From assembly GCA_030748955.1 (NCBI GenBank), contig JASMKZ010000013.1, positions 1 through 33,224 on the forward strand: 33,224 nt of DNA, written 5' to 3'. This stretch comes from Fidelibacterota bacterium (GTDB lineage: Bacteria > Fidelibacterota > Marinisomatia > SCGC-AAA003-L08 > D37C17). Made by a program: the position numbers and the translations under genes. This document shows, piece after piece, positions 17,561 through 26,343 of the stretch. How positions within the stretch are numbered: position 1 is the first letter of the stretch; every line of letters begins with the position of its first letter. The notes beneath the pieces are model-generated. The model searched no databases and had not been told where the DNA came from. It saw nothing but the letters and a program-made list of their open reading frames with translations.

Positions 17561-19168
17561 GTGAAAGTTGTTTTAGCTCAAATTAATCCCACAGTAGGTG
17601 CATTAAAAAAAAATGCGCAGAAAATTATTGAAATAATCCGTGAGTACACTCCAAAGTGCGATCTTATAATATTTCCAGAAATGGCACTTACAGGCTATCC
17701 GCCTCAAGATCTATTATTAGATAAATCCTTCATTCAGAAGGCGGAGGAAGTCCTTAATGGTATAGCATCGTCTGTTAATTCTACGGTCGTAATTATTGGG
17801 TCTATCCGCAAAGAGAATCATAATCTATATAATACCGCCGCTGTAATCCAAAGGGGCTCTGTTATCGATTACCGAGATAAAATGCACTTGCCTACCTATG
17901 ATGTGTTTGATGAAGTTCGCTATTTCACCCCTTCTGAATTTGTAGAGCCGGTGGAGGTCGGTGTAAATGGAAAATCAGTCAAATTAGGACTTCAAATCTG
18001 TGAAGATCTGTGGGATGAGGAGTACGAAACAAAAGTAAGTAAGTCTCTTTGTAATCAGGGCGCTGAATTATTAATTAACATTTCCGCCTCACCTTTTCAT
18101 ATTAATAAGATCAGCGAACGTATTGAATTAATATGCGATAAGGCAAAAGACTTAAAGTGTTGCTTTATATACTGCAACCTGATTGGTGCTCAGGATGAAC
18201 TGGTGTTTGATGGTCAGTCTTGTATTGTCAATTCCGCTGGTGAAATAATATTTCTTTCTGCTGCCTTTGAAGAAAATGTTCAGTTGATTGATTTAGAAAA
18301 ATATAAACAAATAAAAGTATTAGAACTCTCTGAAGAAGAACAGATATTCAGAGCACTTTCCCTAGGGGTAAAAGATTATTTTAATAAAACAGGTCATTCT
18401 AAAGCAGTAATTGGGCTCAGTGGCGGTATTGATTCTGCCCTTACTGCAGCCATTGCCCAAAATGCTCTGGGCAGAGAAAATGTACTTGGAATCTCCATGC
18501 CGTCCATTTTTTCATCAGACCACAGTATAAGTGATGCCCAGGCATTGGCTGAAAACCTGGGAATTCAATTTGAGATTATTTCTATTAAAAAGATTAATGA
18601 ACAAATGCTTGAGGGACTATCTCCCATATTTAATGGATCGGCAGCTGGATTGGCTGAAGAGAACCTGCAAGCGCGAATCCGAGGAAATATTCTCATGGCA
18701 GCTACTAATAAAAAGGGAGCACTTCTTTTAAATACCGGCAATAAAACGGAAATTGCTCTGGGATACTGCACCATGTATGGAGATATGGCCGGAGCTTTAG
18801 CTGTTATTAGTGATTTGAATAAATCTCAGGTGTATGATGTTTCCAGATGGATAAATACTCATTTCAAAAAGGATATTATTCCCCAGAATACATTAACTAA
18901 GCCTCCTTCAGCAGAACTGAGACCTGATCAGGTTGATCCCTTTGATTATGATGTAGTGAGTCCGTTGGTTGATATCCTCATAACGGAGCCGGAGTGTGCT
19001 GATGAATTAGAGGAAGAAGGTTATGATCCAGCGCTAATTAATGATTTAATCAAAAAAATAAGATTAGCAGAATATAAGCGACGGCAGGCTCCCCCAGGCA
19101 TCAGAATTTCATCAAAAGCATTTGGAGTGGGAAGGAGATATCCAATAATTAATCAATTTACCATGTAA
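17561..19168 (+). CDS. nadE: Glutamine-dependent NAD+ synthetase
   Basis: Last step of NAD synthesis: amidates deamido-NAD using glutamine. It starts with GTG at 17561, giving MKVVLAQINPTVG, the normal first strand; no later start suits. The 535 residues comprise an N-terminal nitrilase-type glutaminase (Glu in FPEMALTGYPPQDLL, Lys in DKMHLPTYDVFDE, Cys in LGLQICEDLWD) and a C-terminal synthetase with the PP-loop GLSGGIDSALTAA and the late PPSAELRPDQ. All three nitrilase triad residues are present, so it should use glutamine rather than free ammonia. It is only two bases after asnS, so translation may be coupled. Confidence 0.96.
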   Translation: MKVVLAQINPTVGALKKNAQKIIEIIREYTPKCDLIIFPEMALTGYPPQDLLLDKSFIQKAEEVLNGIASSVNSTVVIIGSIRKENHNLYNTAAVIQRGSVIDYRDKMHLPTYDVFDEVRYFTPSEFVEPVEVGVNGKSVKLGLQICEDLWDEEYETKVSKSLCNQGAELLINISASPFHINKISERIELICDKAKDLKCCFIYCNLIGAQDELVFDGQSCIVNSAGEIIFLSAAFEENVQLIDLEKYKQIKVLELSEEEQIFRALSLGVKDYFNKTGHSKAVIGLSGGIDSALTAAIAQNALGRENVLGISMPSIFSSDHSISDAQALAENLGIQFEIISIKKINEQMLEGLSPIFNGSAAGLAEENLQARIRGNILMAATNKKGALLLNTGNKTEIALGYCTMYGDMAGALAVISDLNKSQVYDVSRWINTHFKKDIIPQNTLTKPPSAELRPDQVDPFDYDVVSPLVDILITEPECADELEEEGYDPALINDLIKKIRLAEYKRRQAPPGIRISSKAFGVGRRYPIINQFTM

Positions 19169-19183
19169 AAAATAGAATAAACA

Positions 19184-21499
19184 ATGTCGTCCCTTATCCG
19201 TTTCGTCCAACGGTACCCAGTATTTAAGTTTCTTCCCATACAAATTTGGGGAATATTTATAGGAACTCACTATACTTTTCCGTCAACTTTTCTTTTGATT
19301 TTTTCAGGTGTCCTGTTCCTTGTTCTGTTTACCCGATATTTTCAGATTACTTTGCCTATAATTATTTTTCTCATGCCAATTTTGGTATTACAGACTGGGA
19401 ATTCACATAATATTTCAGATTTTCTATCAGGCGAAGTATTAATTAAGGCAACGGTTTCCGATATTCAGAAAAAACGCAATTCAGATTACATCATTCTTGA
19501 TACTGGAGATAAACGAGTACTATTACAAATATCAGATTCTCTTAACATTCTTCCTGCTGATATCATCATTTTGAGGGGGGAATTAGAAATGCCCCAACTC
19601 CCTAGAAATCACGGAGAGTTTAATTACGGTAGTTATTTACGATCTCAGGGTATTCAGGCTGTCATTCACCGTAATTTTTCTGTAATTGCAATTATTGAAG
19701 GTGAACCAAGTGTAAAACGTTGGTTCTTCGAAATGCGGCAGGGGATTCGTCAGCGATTGACAGAAGCTGTAGGACACCCTTATGATGGATTAGCATCTGG
19801 ATTATTGTTGGGAGAAAAATCAGGTATTGAACCCAAGATGAAAGAGCAATTTCGACGGCTTGGTATAATTCACATATTGGCAGTGAGTGGGTTGCATGTG
19901 GGTTTTGTACTTTTGGTTCTTACAGTTATAGCAAAGATTGCAGTTTTCTCCAGGTTACACCGATTTTTATTTATTTCTGCAGGGCTATTATTTTATTTAG
20001 GGATTAGTGGAGGTGCCATTAGCGTAATGCGGGCAGTCACTATGGCGATTCTTTATATATATGGAAATTTAAGAGAAAAAGAAATAATACCCTGGAGTAT
20101 CGTAGGGTTTACAGCATTTATTTTTCTCCTTGTTGATCCATCACAACTGTTCAGTATTAGCTTTCAACTCTCATTTGGTGCAGTATTTGGGATTCTATTT
20201 CTCCTGGATCAATTCAAACAATTAACAGCTAATAATGAGTTTTTAGTATCGTTGCGAAAGTATAGGTTACTCCGTTGGCTTATGGATGCATTAGTGGTAT
20301 CTTTTGGAGCACAGTTAGGTACGTTTCTTCCCATCGCTATTACATTTGGAGAAATCCCGGTTTGGGCATTTGCAGCTAATTTGGCAATCATTCCTCTGGC
20401 AGGATTATCAGTTATAACCTCCCTCATTATTTCACTATTAATGCCCTTTTCAGCACAATTTGGGATATTCTATGGCGAAGCACTATGGGGACAATTGTTT
20501 CTTATGGATAAACTAGCCATGCTTTTAAATAAATTTCCTTATCAATCAATTTCTTTTCAAGGATGGGATAAACCCTCACTTTTAGTTTTATTTGCAGGTA
20601 TGGTATTTCTGGCAACTGTATCACAAGTTAAGTATAGGTTCCGTGCCTTTGTTGTTTGTTTATTGCTGGGTAACTTTTTCATATGGAAAGAAAATCTAAA
20701 CTCTCCTGAACTCATAGTTACTTTTTTGGATGTGGGACAGGGGGATGCCTGTGTTATTGAAGATGGAGAGCATACTATTTTGGTGGATGCGGGATATGCG
20801 GGATTCGGTAAAGATTATGGGAAGAAGACGGTGGTACCATTTTTAAAATATAAAGGAATTAGTGCAATTAATTTAGCAGTAATGACCCATCCCCATGCGG
20901 ATCATATTGGGGGATTAGAATCTGTCTTGAAAAATTTCCCTATAAATGAAATTTGGGATACCCATAATGATTTTGAATCCTCTATTTATAAACGAATTCT
21001 AAAGGGATCAGGGGAAAACAAAAGTACCATTAAATATCCACAACCGGGGAATATTTATCAGTTGGGAGAAATGAAGCTCACCGTGTTATTCCCCGATTCA
21101 ATTATTGCAGATAAAATGGAAAATATTAATAATGCCTCTATTGTTTTCCGGTTAGATTATGATAATTATAGTTTTCTGTTCACAGGCGATGCCGAAATCC
21201 AAGCCGAACGGATACTCTCAAATCTTGGCAATCTGTTGCAGGTAGATGTTCTAAAGGTAGGACATCATGGTTCCAGCACCAGTTCAATTGGGAGTATGGT
21301 AAAACATATTTCTCCAGAATTTGCTGTTATATCAGTAGGGGAAAATAATCGTTACGGACATCCATCGAAAAAAATAGTACAGAGATGGATAGATTCCGGA
21401 ACCGAGGTATTCCGCACTGATGAAAGTGGGGCAGTTATTTTTATAATTGATAATAAGGGAATACATATACAAACATTGGTCAAGAGGGACACGATATAA
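19184..21499 (+). CDS. comEC: ComEC/Rec2 DNA-uptake channel protein
   Basis: The inner-membrane channel that carries single-stranded DNA into the cytoplasm during natural transformation. At 771 residues it is full length. It has N-terminal membrane helices and an OB-like DUF4131 segment (about 1-165), and a multi-helix competence domain (about 200-480) with ILAVSGLHVGFVLL and an SVMRAVTMAILY stretch. A C-terminal metallo-beta-lactamase-like domain (about 508-765) shows FLDVGQGDACVIED, MTHPHADHIGG, FTGDAE and VGHHGSSTSS. The metal ligands look intact, so nuclease function is plausible. No other competence genes are in view. It follows nadE by 15 bases. Confidence 0.95.
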   Translation: MSSLIRFVQRYPVFKFLPIQIWGIFIGTHYTFPSTFLLIFSGVLFLVLFTRYFQITLPIIIFLMPILVLQTGNSHNISDFLSGEVLIKATVSDIQKKRNSDYIILDTGDKRVLLQISDSLNILPADIIILRGELEMPQLPRNHGEFNYGSYLRSQGIQAVIHRNFSVIAIIEGEPSVKRWFFEMRQGIRQRLTEAVGHPYDGLASGLLLGEKSGIEPKMKEQFRRLGIIHILAVSGLHVGFVLLVLTVIAKIAVFSRLHRFLFISAGLLFYLGISGGAISVMRAVTMAILYIYGNLREKEIIPWSIVGFTAFIFLLVDPSQLFSISFQLSFGAVFGILFLLDQFKQLTANNEFLVSLRKYRLLRWLMDALVVSFGAQLGTFLPIAITFGEIPVWAFAANLAIIPLAGLSVITSLIISLLMPFSAQFGIFYGEALWGQLFLMDKLAMLLNKFPYQSISFQGWDKPSLLVLFAGMVFLATVSQVKYRFRAFVVCLLLGNFFIWKENLNSPELIVTFLDVGQGDACVIEDGEHTILVDAGYAGFGKDYGKKTVVPFLKYKGISAINLAVMTHPHADHIGGLESVLKNFPINEIWDTHNDFESSIYKRILKGSGENKSTIKYPQPGNIYQLGEMKLTVLFPDSIIADKMENINNASIVFRLDYDNYSFLFTGDAEIQAERILSNLGNLLQVDVLKVGHHGSSTSSIGSMVKHISPEFAVISVGENNRYGHPSKKIVQRWIDSGTEVFRTDESGAVIFIIDNKGIHIQTLVKRDTI

Positions 21500-21579
21500 T
21501 GTTCCCCTATTCAGATTAATAATTGACACATAATAAATAATTGTTTCATCCCATTAATTCAATTCCCTAATTTTTTCCT

Positions 21580-22434
21580 ATGAGAGATTTGATATTACAC
21601 ATTAACTGCCCGGATCAGCGGGGCATCATTGCCCAGTTTACAGGTGTTTTGTATGATCATGGAGCCAATGTACTGAATCTGGAACAGCATGTGGAACCTG
21701 ATGAAAAGCTCTTTTTCATGCGCATTCATGCAGACCTTTCTAATATGGAAATTTCAGAAGATGCCCTCCATAAAATTCTCATGGCACAGGTGAAAAAGAT
21801 GAATGCGAAGATTCAATTTTATTATCCTGAGAATGTGTTGAGAATAGCAATTTTTGTTACAAAAGAATCGGCCCCTCTATATGATTTGCTCATAAAGCAT
21901 CAGTCAGGTGAACTGCCTTGCAAAATCCCCTGTATTATCAGCAATCATAAGCATTTAAAAGAAATTGCAGAACAATTCAATATTCCTTTTCATCACCTTC
22001 CTATATCACCTGAAACAAAGCCAGATCAGGAAAATGCAGTTCGTGAAATAATTAAAAAGGAAAATATTGATCTGTTGGTCCTGGCACGCTATATGCAGAT
22101 TTTATCCCCTGCGTTTGTGACGGATTACCAAGGCAGAATTATTAACATCCATCATGGATTTTTACCAGCATTTAAGGGAAATAATCCTTATAGAAAAGCA
22201 TGGGAGAGAGGGGTTAAGATGATTGGAGCTACAGCCCATTATGTCACAGCCGATCTGGATGAAGGCCCTATTATTGAACAGGATGTGGTTTCAGTAAACC
22301 ACCAGCATTCTGTTCAGGAGATGATACAGGCTGGTCGGGATATTGAGCGGCGAGTACTTACATCTGCGGTGAAAGCCCACTTGCAGCACCGCATTATTCT
22401 GGATGGGCAGCGAACCATTATTTTTCATATGTAA
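21580..22434 (+). CDS. purU: Formyltetrahydrofolate deformylase
   Basis: Hydrolyses 10-formyltetrahydrofolate to formate and tetrahydrofolate, balancing one-carbon pools and feeding formate-dependent purine synthesis where PurT exists. The 284 residues have the expected two parts: an N-terminal ACT domain (about 1-80, beginning LILHINCPDQRGIIAQFTG) and a formyltransferase-type catalytic domain. Conserved segments are LARYMQILSPAFV, NIHHGFLPAFKGNNPY with catalytic Asn/His, and ATAHYVTADLDEGPIIEQ with the catalytic Asp. No ribosome binding site is obvious. It ends 28 bases from the convergent heme A synthase gene. Confidence 0.95.
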   Translation: MRDLILHINCPDQRGIIAQFTGVLYDHGANVLNLEQHVEPDEKLFFMRIHADLSNMEISEDALHKILMAQVKKMNAKIQFYYPENVLRIAIFVTKESAPLYDLLIKHQSGELPCKIPCIISNHKHLKEIAEQFNIPFHHLPISPETKPDQENAVREIIKKENIDLLVLARYMQILSPAFVTDYQGRIINIHHGFLPAFKGNNPYRKAWERGVKMIGATAHYVTADLDEGPIIEQDVVSVNHQHSVQEMIQAGRDIERRVLTSAVKAHLQHRIILDGQRTIIFHM

Positions 22435-22462
22435 AAATCTCGCTGCATTACGCTTGGAAAGC

Positions 22463-23500
22463 TCAGCTACTCTCTACACTATTTAACAAAAATCTGATAT
22501 ATACTGCTGTCATTAAAAGTATTACCGCCCCGGCCTGGTGCAGAACCCCAAGCCATACCGGTACTACCATGATCAGAGTAAGTACGCCTAATCCAAATTG
22601 AATGAGAATTGTCCACAGCAGCCAGTCGATAGCTTTTACCTGTTGTGGGGTAAGTTGAAATCCTTTGCAATAGCGCCAGAATCCCGGAATAAGCATAGTC
22701 AATACCCAACCCAGTAGGCGGTGAATAAACTGGACGGTAAAAGTATGTTCTATGAAGTTTTTCCAAATGGGAGACAGAGGGAGTAATCCTCTGGGAACCC
22801 ATTCGCCTGCCATTTTAGGGAAGGTATTCCAGCCATAACCTGCTTTTAGACCTGCTGTAAAGGCTCCATAAATAATTTGGAGAATTATTACTGCTATAAT
22901 CCAATTGAACACAGGCTGGAGTTTTTCTTTGTTATAAGCAGTAGATGGAATAAACACTTTCTTATTCACAGTCAGCGCTGTCCAGAGAATATATGCCATA
23001 AGTCCGAAAGCCAATATCAAATGTCCCGCTAAGCGGTAATGACTCACGTGGGGATCGTCCACTAATCCACTTTTTACCATATACCAACCATATAGACCCT
23101 GCAGTCCACCCAAAACAAACATAAATAGAAGTTTTTTCATTAGTGGAGGATTTAGTTTTTTCTTTATTAAAAAGTAAGCAAAAGGGATGATGAAAAATAT
23201 TCCTAATAATCGCCCAATAAGGCGGTGAACATATTCCCAGAAGAAAATAAACTTAAATTGAGAGAGTGTCATGCCCTGGTTCAGTTTCTGGTATTCGGGG
23301 TATTGTTGATATTTTTCAAACTCAGTTTCCCAAGCGGAATCATTCATGGGTGGGACTATTCCTGAAATGGGGTGCCATTCTACCATAGAAAGTCCCGATT
23401 GGGTGAGGCGGGTAACACCGCCAATTATTACCATGAGAAAGATAAGCAGGCAAGCAGAAATGAGCCAGATTGTTATTTGTTTATTAGTCTTAGGATCCAT
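22463..23500 (-). CDS. ctaA: Heme A synthase, COX15 type
   Basis: Oxidises the heme O methyl group to make heme A for aa3-type cytochrome oxidases, in the inner membrane. It is 345 residues with about eight hydrophobic helices. It starts with the family motif GGVTRLTQSGLSMVEWHPISG and has paired histidine segments FFWEYVHRLIGR, HVSHYRLAGH, FTVQFIHRLLGW and LHQAGAVILL that would bind the two hemes. The TRLTQSGLSMVEWKP-like loop marks the mitochondrial/alphaproteobacterial-like (COX15) subtype rather than the Bacillus type. No ctaB or oxidase subunit is adjacent. Its presence is the clearest sign of aerobic respiration in the window. Confidence 0.95.
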   Translation of the reverse strand: MDPKTNKQITIWLISACLLIFLMVIIGGVTRLTQSGLSMVEWHPISGIVPPMNDSAWETEFEKYQQYPEYQKLNQGMTLSQFKFIFFWEYVHRLIGRLLGIFFIIPFAYFLIKKKLNPPLMKKLLFMFVLGGLQGLYGWYMVKSGLVDDPHVSHYRLAGHLILAFGLMAYILWTALTVNKKVFIPSTAYNKEKLQPVFNWIIAVIILQIIYGAFTAGLKAGYGWNTFPKMAGEWVPRGLLPLSPIWKNFIEHTFTVQFIHRLLGWVLTMLIPGFWRYCKGFQLTPQQVKAIDWLLWTILIQFGLGVLTLIMVVPVWLGVLHQAGAVILLMTAVYIRFLLNSVESS

Positions 23501-23628
23501 TTAGATGTTTTTTCAGGCGGGAAAAATTAGGCATGAAATGATTATGTATTAAACGGTCATTTTTTTCATTTATTATTCCTTAGCTAACTTTTGAGCAAAG
23601 AGAGACCATAGGGGCATATAATTTGGTG

Positions 23629-23695
23629 CTGATTGGGTATCGGTTCACCCCACAAATGCAGAGCTAATCATTAAATACTAACGCAGAGAGTTAGG
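23629..23695. repeat. Palindromic element plus repeat B remnant after greA
   Basis: This lies between the greA stop and ctaA. It contains GGGTATCGGTTCACCC (about 23636-23650), then CACAAATGCAGAGCTA, which is the terminator-like end of repeat B (identical over CACAAATGCAGAGCTA to the copy at 30953-31019). A small CTAAC/GTTAG hairpin lies near 23679-23695. The same kind of opening (GGGTATCGGCATACCC, then ATTAAATAC) recurs at 26285-26340. On the minus strand it follows greA directly and may help end that transcript. The remainder of 23501-23713 shows nothing I can assign. Confidence 0.5.
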
Positions 23696-23713
23696 GATTT
23701 AATATTATATCTA

Positions 23714-24196
23714 TCAGCATTTTGTAGAAATCTTTTCAATTGCAGTAATTGTGAACTTCGTCTCTTTACCCCTGATTTCAAGCGTAAAATTCTCATCAAT
23801 TTTTTTCCCAACTATAGCTTGGCCAAAAGGTGAATGGTAGGTTACAATCATAGGATAAAGATCCAACTCAAATTCGATGGGACCTAAGAGGTAATAGTCT
23901 TCGGCATCATCTTTGCCTTCTTCACGGATTGTAACCTTATTGCCAAATCCTACCTCGTCGGTTTCAATTTCGCCATACTCGATGAACCGGAATGGCGCAT
24001 GGGACTGCAACAATTGTTTCTTATATATTATTAAACTCATCTCCTCTCTAGCAGCGTGGTATTCCGCATTTTCCTTAAGATCTCCATGGCTGGCTGCATC
24101 TCTAATTTTTATTGAAGTCTCCCTCTTTAATTTATCAATAGATTTCATTTCCTCTTCCAATGCGCGGTATGTATCCTGCAAAATCAAAGTTGCCAC
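23714..24196 (-). CDS. greA: Transcription elongation factor GreA
   Basis: Rescues backtracked RNA polymerase by stimulating transcript cleavage. The 160 residues have an N-terminal coiled coil whose tip carries the acidic residues in GDLKENAEYHAAREE (Asp39, Glu42), followed by the C-terminal FKBP-like domain with SPFGQAIVGKK. The start is a GTG at 24196 with AAGGAG six bases upstream. An overlapping ATG one base out of frame (ATGTGG) stops after a few codons. The 68-residue membrane-protein gene lies directly upstream with repeat A between them, so GreA is the left-most full member of the repeat-rich array and the most obviously core gene in it. Confidence 0.93.
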   Translation of the reverse strand: MATLILQDTYRALEEEMKSIDKLKRETSIKIRDAASHGDLKENAEYHAAREEMSLIIYKKQLLQSHAPFRFIEYGEIETDEVGFGNKVTIREEGKDDAEDYYLLGPIEFELDLYPMIVTYHSPFGQAIVGKKIDENFTLEIRGKETKFTITAIEKISTKC

Positions 24197-24212
24197 ATTA
24201 ATCTCCTTATTT

Positions 24213-24245
24213 GGTTAGCCTGCGTAGCATAGGGGGTTAGTTGTT
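24213..24245 (-). repeat. Repeat A copy 1 (68-residue ORF / greA junction)
   Basis: Read on the minus strand, the copy begins at the stop of the upstream gene as AACTAACCCCCTATGCTACGC and continues AGGCTAAC. It shares CTAACCCC-TATG-(T)-CGCAG-CTAA with the other copies. The ATG opens a seven-codon frame (MLRRLTK, then TAA) whose stop abuts the AAGGAG of greA, so it could act as a coupling leader. The nearby copies extend the same frame into a lipoprotein signal peptide, which is lost here. Confidence 0.65.
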
Positions 24246-24443
24246 TTCTGCTTGACTATCTGAATCAGCATCTCTTTTATTCTTTAAGTAGTCTTCAATT
24301 CGAATTCCCAATATACCACCCATTGCGCCAGCAGCAAATATTGACAAAAATTCAACAGTTCTAATTGTATTATCGTAAATAACTACGAAATATGAACAAA
24401 GTGAGAGAAAAAACATTATGCCTATAAGTTTAATTTTCTTCAT
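24237..24443 (-). CDS. Small two-helix membrane protein, unknown function
   Basis: A 68-residue protein I do not recognise. It has two hydrophobic stretches, about 5-22 (a possible signal anchor with KKIK before it) and about 31-48, which contains GAMGGILG, a glycine-zipper-like pattern. The tail is short, charged and ends in AENN. The ribosome binding site AAGGAG is supplied by the repeat B copy directly upstream. Its stop codon falls inside repeat A. It is probably real because both signals are correctly placed. Confidence 0.6.
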   Translation of the reverse strand: MKKIKLIGIMFFLSLCSYFVVIYDNTIRTVEFLSIFAAGAMGGILGIRIEDYLKNKRDADSDSQAENN

Positions 24444-24450
24444 TTTAACT

Positions 24451-24550
24451 CCTTGATCAGATATGTAAACTTAATATGGTTTACCGATAAATAAAAAAGC
24501 CCTCGATTTTCTCAGGGCCTGTCTAACACTAAGTTTATTTAGGAAGTGCT
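24451..24550 (-). repeat. Repeat B copy 1 with terminator hairpin
   Basis: On the minus strand this reads: CTTCCTAAATAAACTTAG, a hairpin with GCCCT/AGGGC arms (24499-24503 and 24514-24518), TTTTTT, then TTTATCGGTAAACCATATTA, AGTTTACATATCTGATCAAGG. The AAGGAG leads straight into the 68-residue gene. The hairpin loop differs from the other copies while both stem arms still pair, which argues that the hairpin is functional as the terminator of the motA-motB transcript. Confidence 0.85.
24493..24519 (-). terminator. Rho-independent terminator after motB
   Basis: A five-base-pair GCCCT/AGGGC stem with a ten-base loop is followed on the minus strand by six T residues (24493-24498 on the plus strand are A). 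It lies about 100 bases past the motB stop and inside repeat B. Confidence 0.7.
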
Positions 24551-24621
24551 ATCTGAGATCTAAGATGTAATTTCTAATTTGGATAAGATTATTGTAGGTG
24601 AAGTCAGAATTGCTAATTATT

Positions 24622-25305
24622 TTAATTATATTTATTAATGTTTATTTCAACACGTCTATTTTGAGCACGGTTAGCTGGTATTACATTCCCACCCTCATCT
24701 CTATTTGGCACAATGGGTGCTGTCTCTGCCCGTCCAATTGGCTTTAATTTTTTAATATCAATTCCGCTTGCGTTCAATATTTCAACTATTCCGGTCGCAC
24801 GAATTGCAGAAAGATCCCAGTTGGAATTAAAGTCTGGATTGTCTTCAGGAATAGGATCATCATCTGTGTGCCCTTCAACCTCAATCATATAGTCTTTATA
24901 TGAGGATTCATCTAAAAGCTCTGTGATAGTTTTAGATATTTCTTCAATTACGGGGGTCATATTATCCATTACAATAGCAGAACCAGATGAATAAAGGGAA
25001 CTACCTGGAATTCGAATTTTTATTCCATTAGGACCCAGCTCAACTTTAACCTGACTTTCTAATTTTTTATCTTTAATAACTTTATTTAATTCTTTTTCTA
25101 ATTCTTTAAATTCATTTTCAGTATTTTCTGCAGCAAAAGCTTCTTTCATTGCCTCTGCTAAATCCTCATACTTACCAGGATCAGGGTCAGTAGTAGAATA
25201 GAGCATAACAAAAAATGCCATCAAAAGACAAAACATGTCAGCAAATGTCCCCATATAACCAGGTTGTACATCTAAATCTTCTCTTTTTACTCTTATTTTT
25301 TTCAT
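24622..25305 (-). CDS. motB: MotB-type stator protein (OmpA-like C-terminus)
   Basis: The peptidoglycan-anchored half of an ion-driven stator. It is 227 residues. The N-terminal segment YMGTFADMFCLLMAFFVMLY (about 17-36) is the single membrane helix, with Asp23 at the position of the ion-binding aspartate of MotB/PomB. A Glu/Lys-rich plug and linker follow (about 45-100). The C-terminal OmpA/MotB domain (about 110-225) has VEGHTDDDPI and NRAQNRRVEI, the usual peptidoglycan-binding marks. Its ATG overlaps the motA stop by four bases. No flagellar structural genes are in view, so it may drive a flagellum encoded elsewhere or another motion or energy system. Confidence 0.88.
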   Translation of the reverse strand: MKKIRVKREDLDVQPGYMGTFADMFCLLMAFFVMLYSTTDPDPGKYEDLAEAMKEAFAAENTENEFKELEKELNKVIKDKKLESQVKVELGPNGIKIRIPGSSLYSSGSAIVMDNMTPVIEEISKTITELLDESSYKDYMIEVEGHTDDDPIPEDNPDFNSNWDLSAIRATGIVEILNASGIDIKKLKPIGRAETAPIVPNRDEGGNVIPANRAQNRRVEININKYN

Positions 25306-26105
25306 TCTTCTGCAATATCAAAATGATTAGACGAATCAAGGTACCTATTGAGATGGTCCTGAACAGTATATGGATGTGGTTTGTTGGGCAGCATAGATAT
25401 ACCTTCGAGTAAAACCATATCACGATATTTGATGATTGAATATTGTTGCTCTAGTTTTCTTGCAGCAGGTTTAAAAAATAGATTGGCAAAAAGTACGCCG
25501 TGCAAGGTAGTAATTAATGCGATTGCCATACCACCACCAATTGCTGTCGGGTCACCGCTCATATTCGACAACATAATAACCAATCCTACCAATGTTCCTA
25601 TCATGCCGAATGCAGGAGAAAATTGAGCCATTGTATCTAATATTGTCACTACATGCATCTTCCTGTCATATGTAGTGTCTATAAAATCTTCTGTTAATCT
25701 AGATATATTTTCAGATTTCCCACCATCTAATACCATCTCCATACTATACTTTATAACGGGATTTTTATTTTCATCTACATTAAATTTTTTTTGAAGCTCC
25801 TGGATTCCACCTTTTTTTACAATTTCAGCCCAACCGATTATTTTCCCAACATCATTATATATAGTTCTTGAATTTATATCTAAATGCTTAAAAATTTTAA
25901 CCATTTCTTTAAAGGCTTGAATGACATAATTATCTTTAAAAGCAATAAATGTAGCAGCTATTGTTCCTCCTAAAACCATAAGTAAACTATTAGGCAATAA
26001 AAAGATCCAAGGATAGGGAGGAGCAGAAGGGTCTTGCCCTGATATAATTGCGTATACAAATAGTCCTATACCTGCTAAAAAACCTATTATTGTACCAGTC
26101 GACAT
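25302..26105 (-). CDS. motA: MotA-type stator protein
   Basis: The ion-channel partner of MotB. It is 267 residues with four predicted helices, two near the N-terminus (about 3-22 and 33-54) and two after a large cytoplasmic loop. The FSPAFGMIGTLVGLVIML stretch (about 166-183) and GGGMAIALITTLHGVLFANLFF (about 194-215) match the MotA/PomA pore helices, including the conserved prolines. The family's LTTLYG has His for Tyr here. The length and FGMIGTLVGL style resemble the PomA/sodium group, but the ion cannot be decided. A 526-base gene-free stretch with a candidate RNA precedes it. An ExbB/TolQ assignment is unlikely given the MotB partner. Confidence 0.88.
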   Translation of the reverse strand: MSTGTIIGFLAGIGLFVYAIISGQDPSAPPYPWIFLLPNSLLMVLGGTIAATFIAFKDNYVIQAFKEMVKIFKHLDINSRTIYNDVGKIIGWAEIVKKGGIQELQKKFNVDENKNPVIKYSMEMVLDGGKSENISRLTEDFIDTTYDRKMHVVTILDTMAQFSPAFGMIGTLVGLVIMLSNMSGDPTAIGGGMAIALITTLHGVLFANLFFKPAARKLEQQYSIIKYRDMVLLEGISMLPNKPHPYTVQDHLNRYLDSSNHFDIAEE

Positions 26106-26284
26106 AAAAACCTCATATTTAATAATATTTTTTTGAATAACTATAAGTTATATAGTTATAATTCAATAATCCTTATTCTTCACTTTAGTCCTTGATTGAA
26201 TACAGTAATTTAATAACAACATCAGATATTAGTAGCTTATTGTTTTAGATGAGAGCAGGGGGGGGATAGCATTTAGAGTGATTC

Positions 26285-26300
26285 GGGTATCGGCATACCC
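26285..26300. repeat. GGGTAT/ATACCC palindrome
   Basis: A perfect six-base inverted repeat with a CGGC loop. A close relative, GGGTATCGGTTCACCC, lies at 23636-23650 after greA. In both places the palindrome is followed by similar bases including ATTAAATAC, so the two seem to be copies of one small element. Confidence 0.5.
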
Positions 26301-26302
26301 TG

Positions 26303-26343
26303 TAAAAACACAAGCCGAAGTATTAAATACCCTCGGCTTGTGT
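26303..26343 (-). terminator. Strong hairpin terminator upstream of motA
   Basis: A perfect 11-base-pair stem, ACACAAGCCGA/TCGGCTTGTGT, has a 14-base loop. The stem end and following bases give five T on the minus strand. Facing the plus strand there is no T run, so the direction is minus. It would stop transcripts before motA unless regulated. Confidence 0.65.

Noticed and set aside
23629-23665. tRNA-like TTCACCCCA piece after greA
   Set aside because: GGTTCACCCC resembles a T-arm, but no acceptor stem, anticodon arm or D-arm can be assembled around it; the same bases belong to repeat B and a palindrome.
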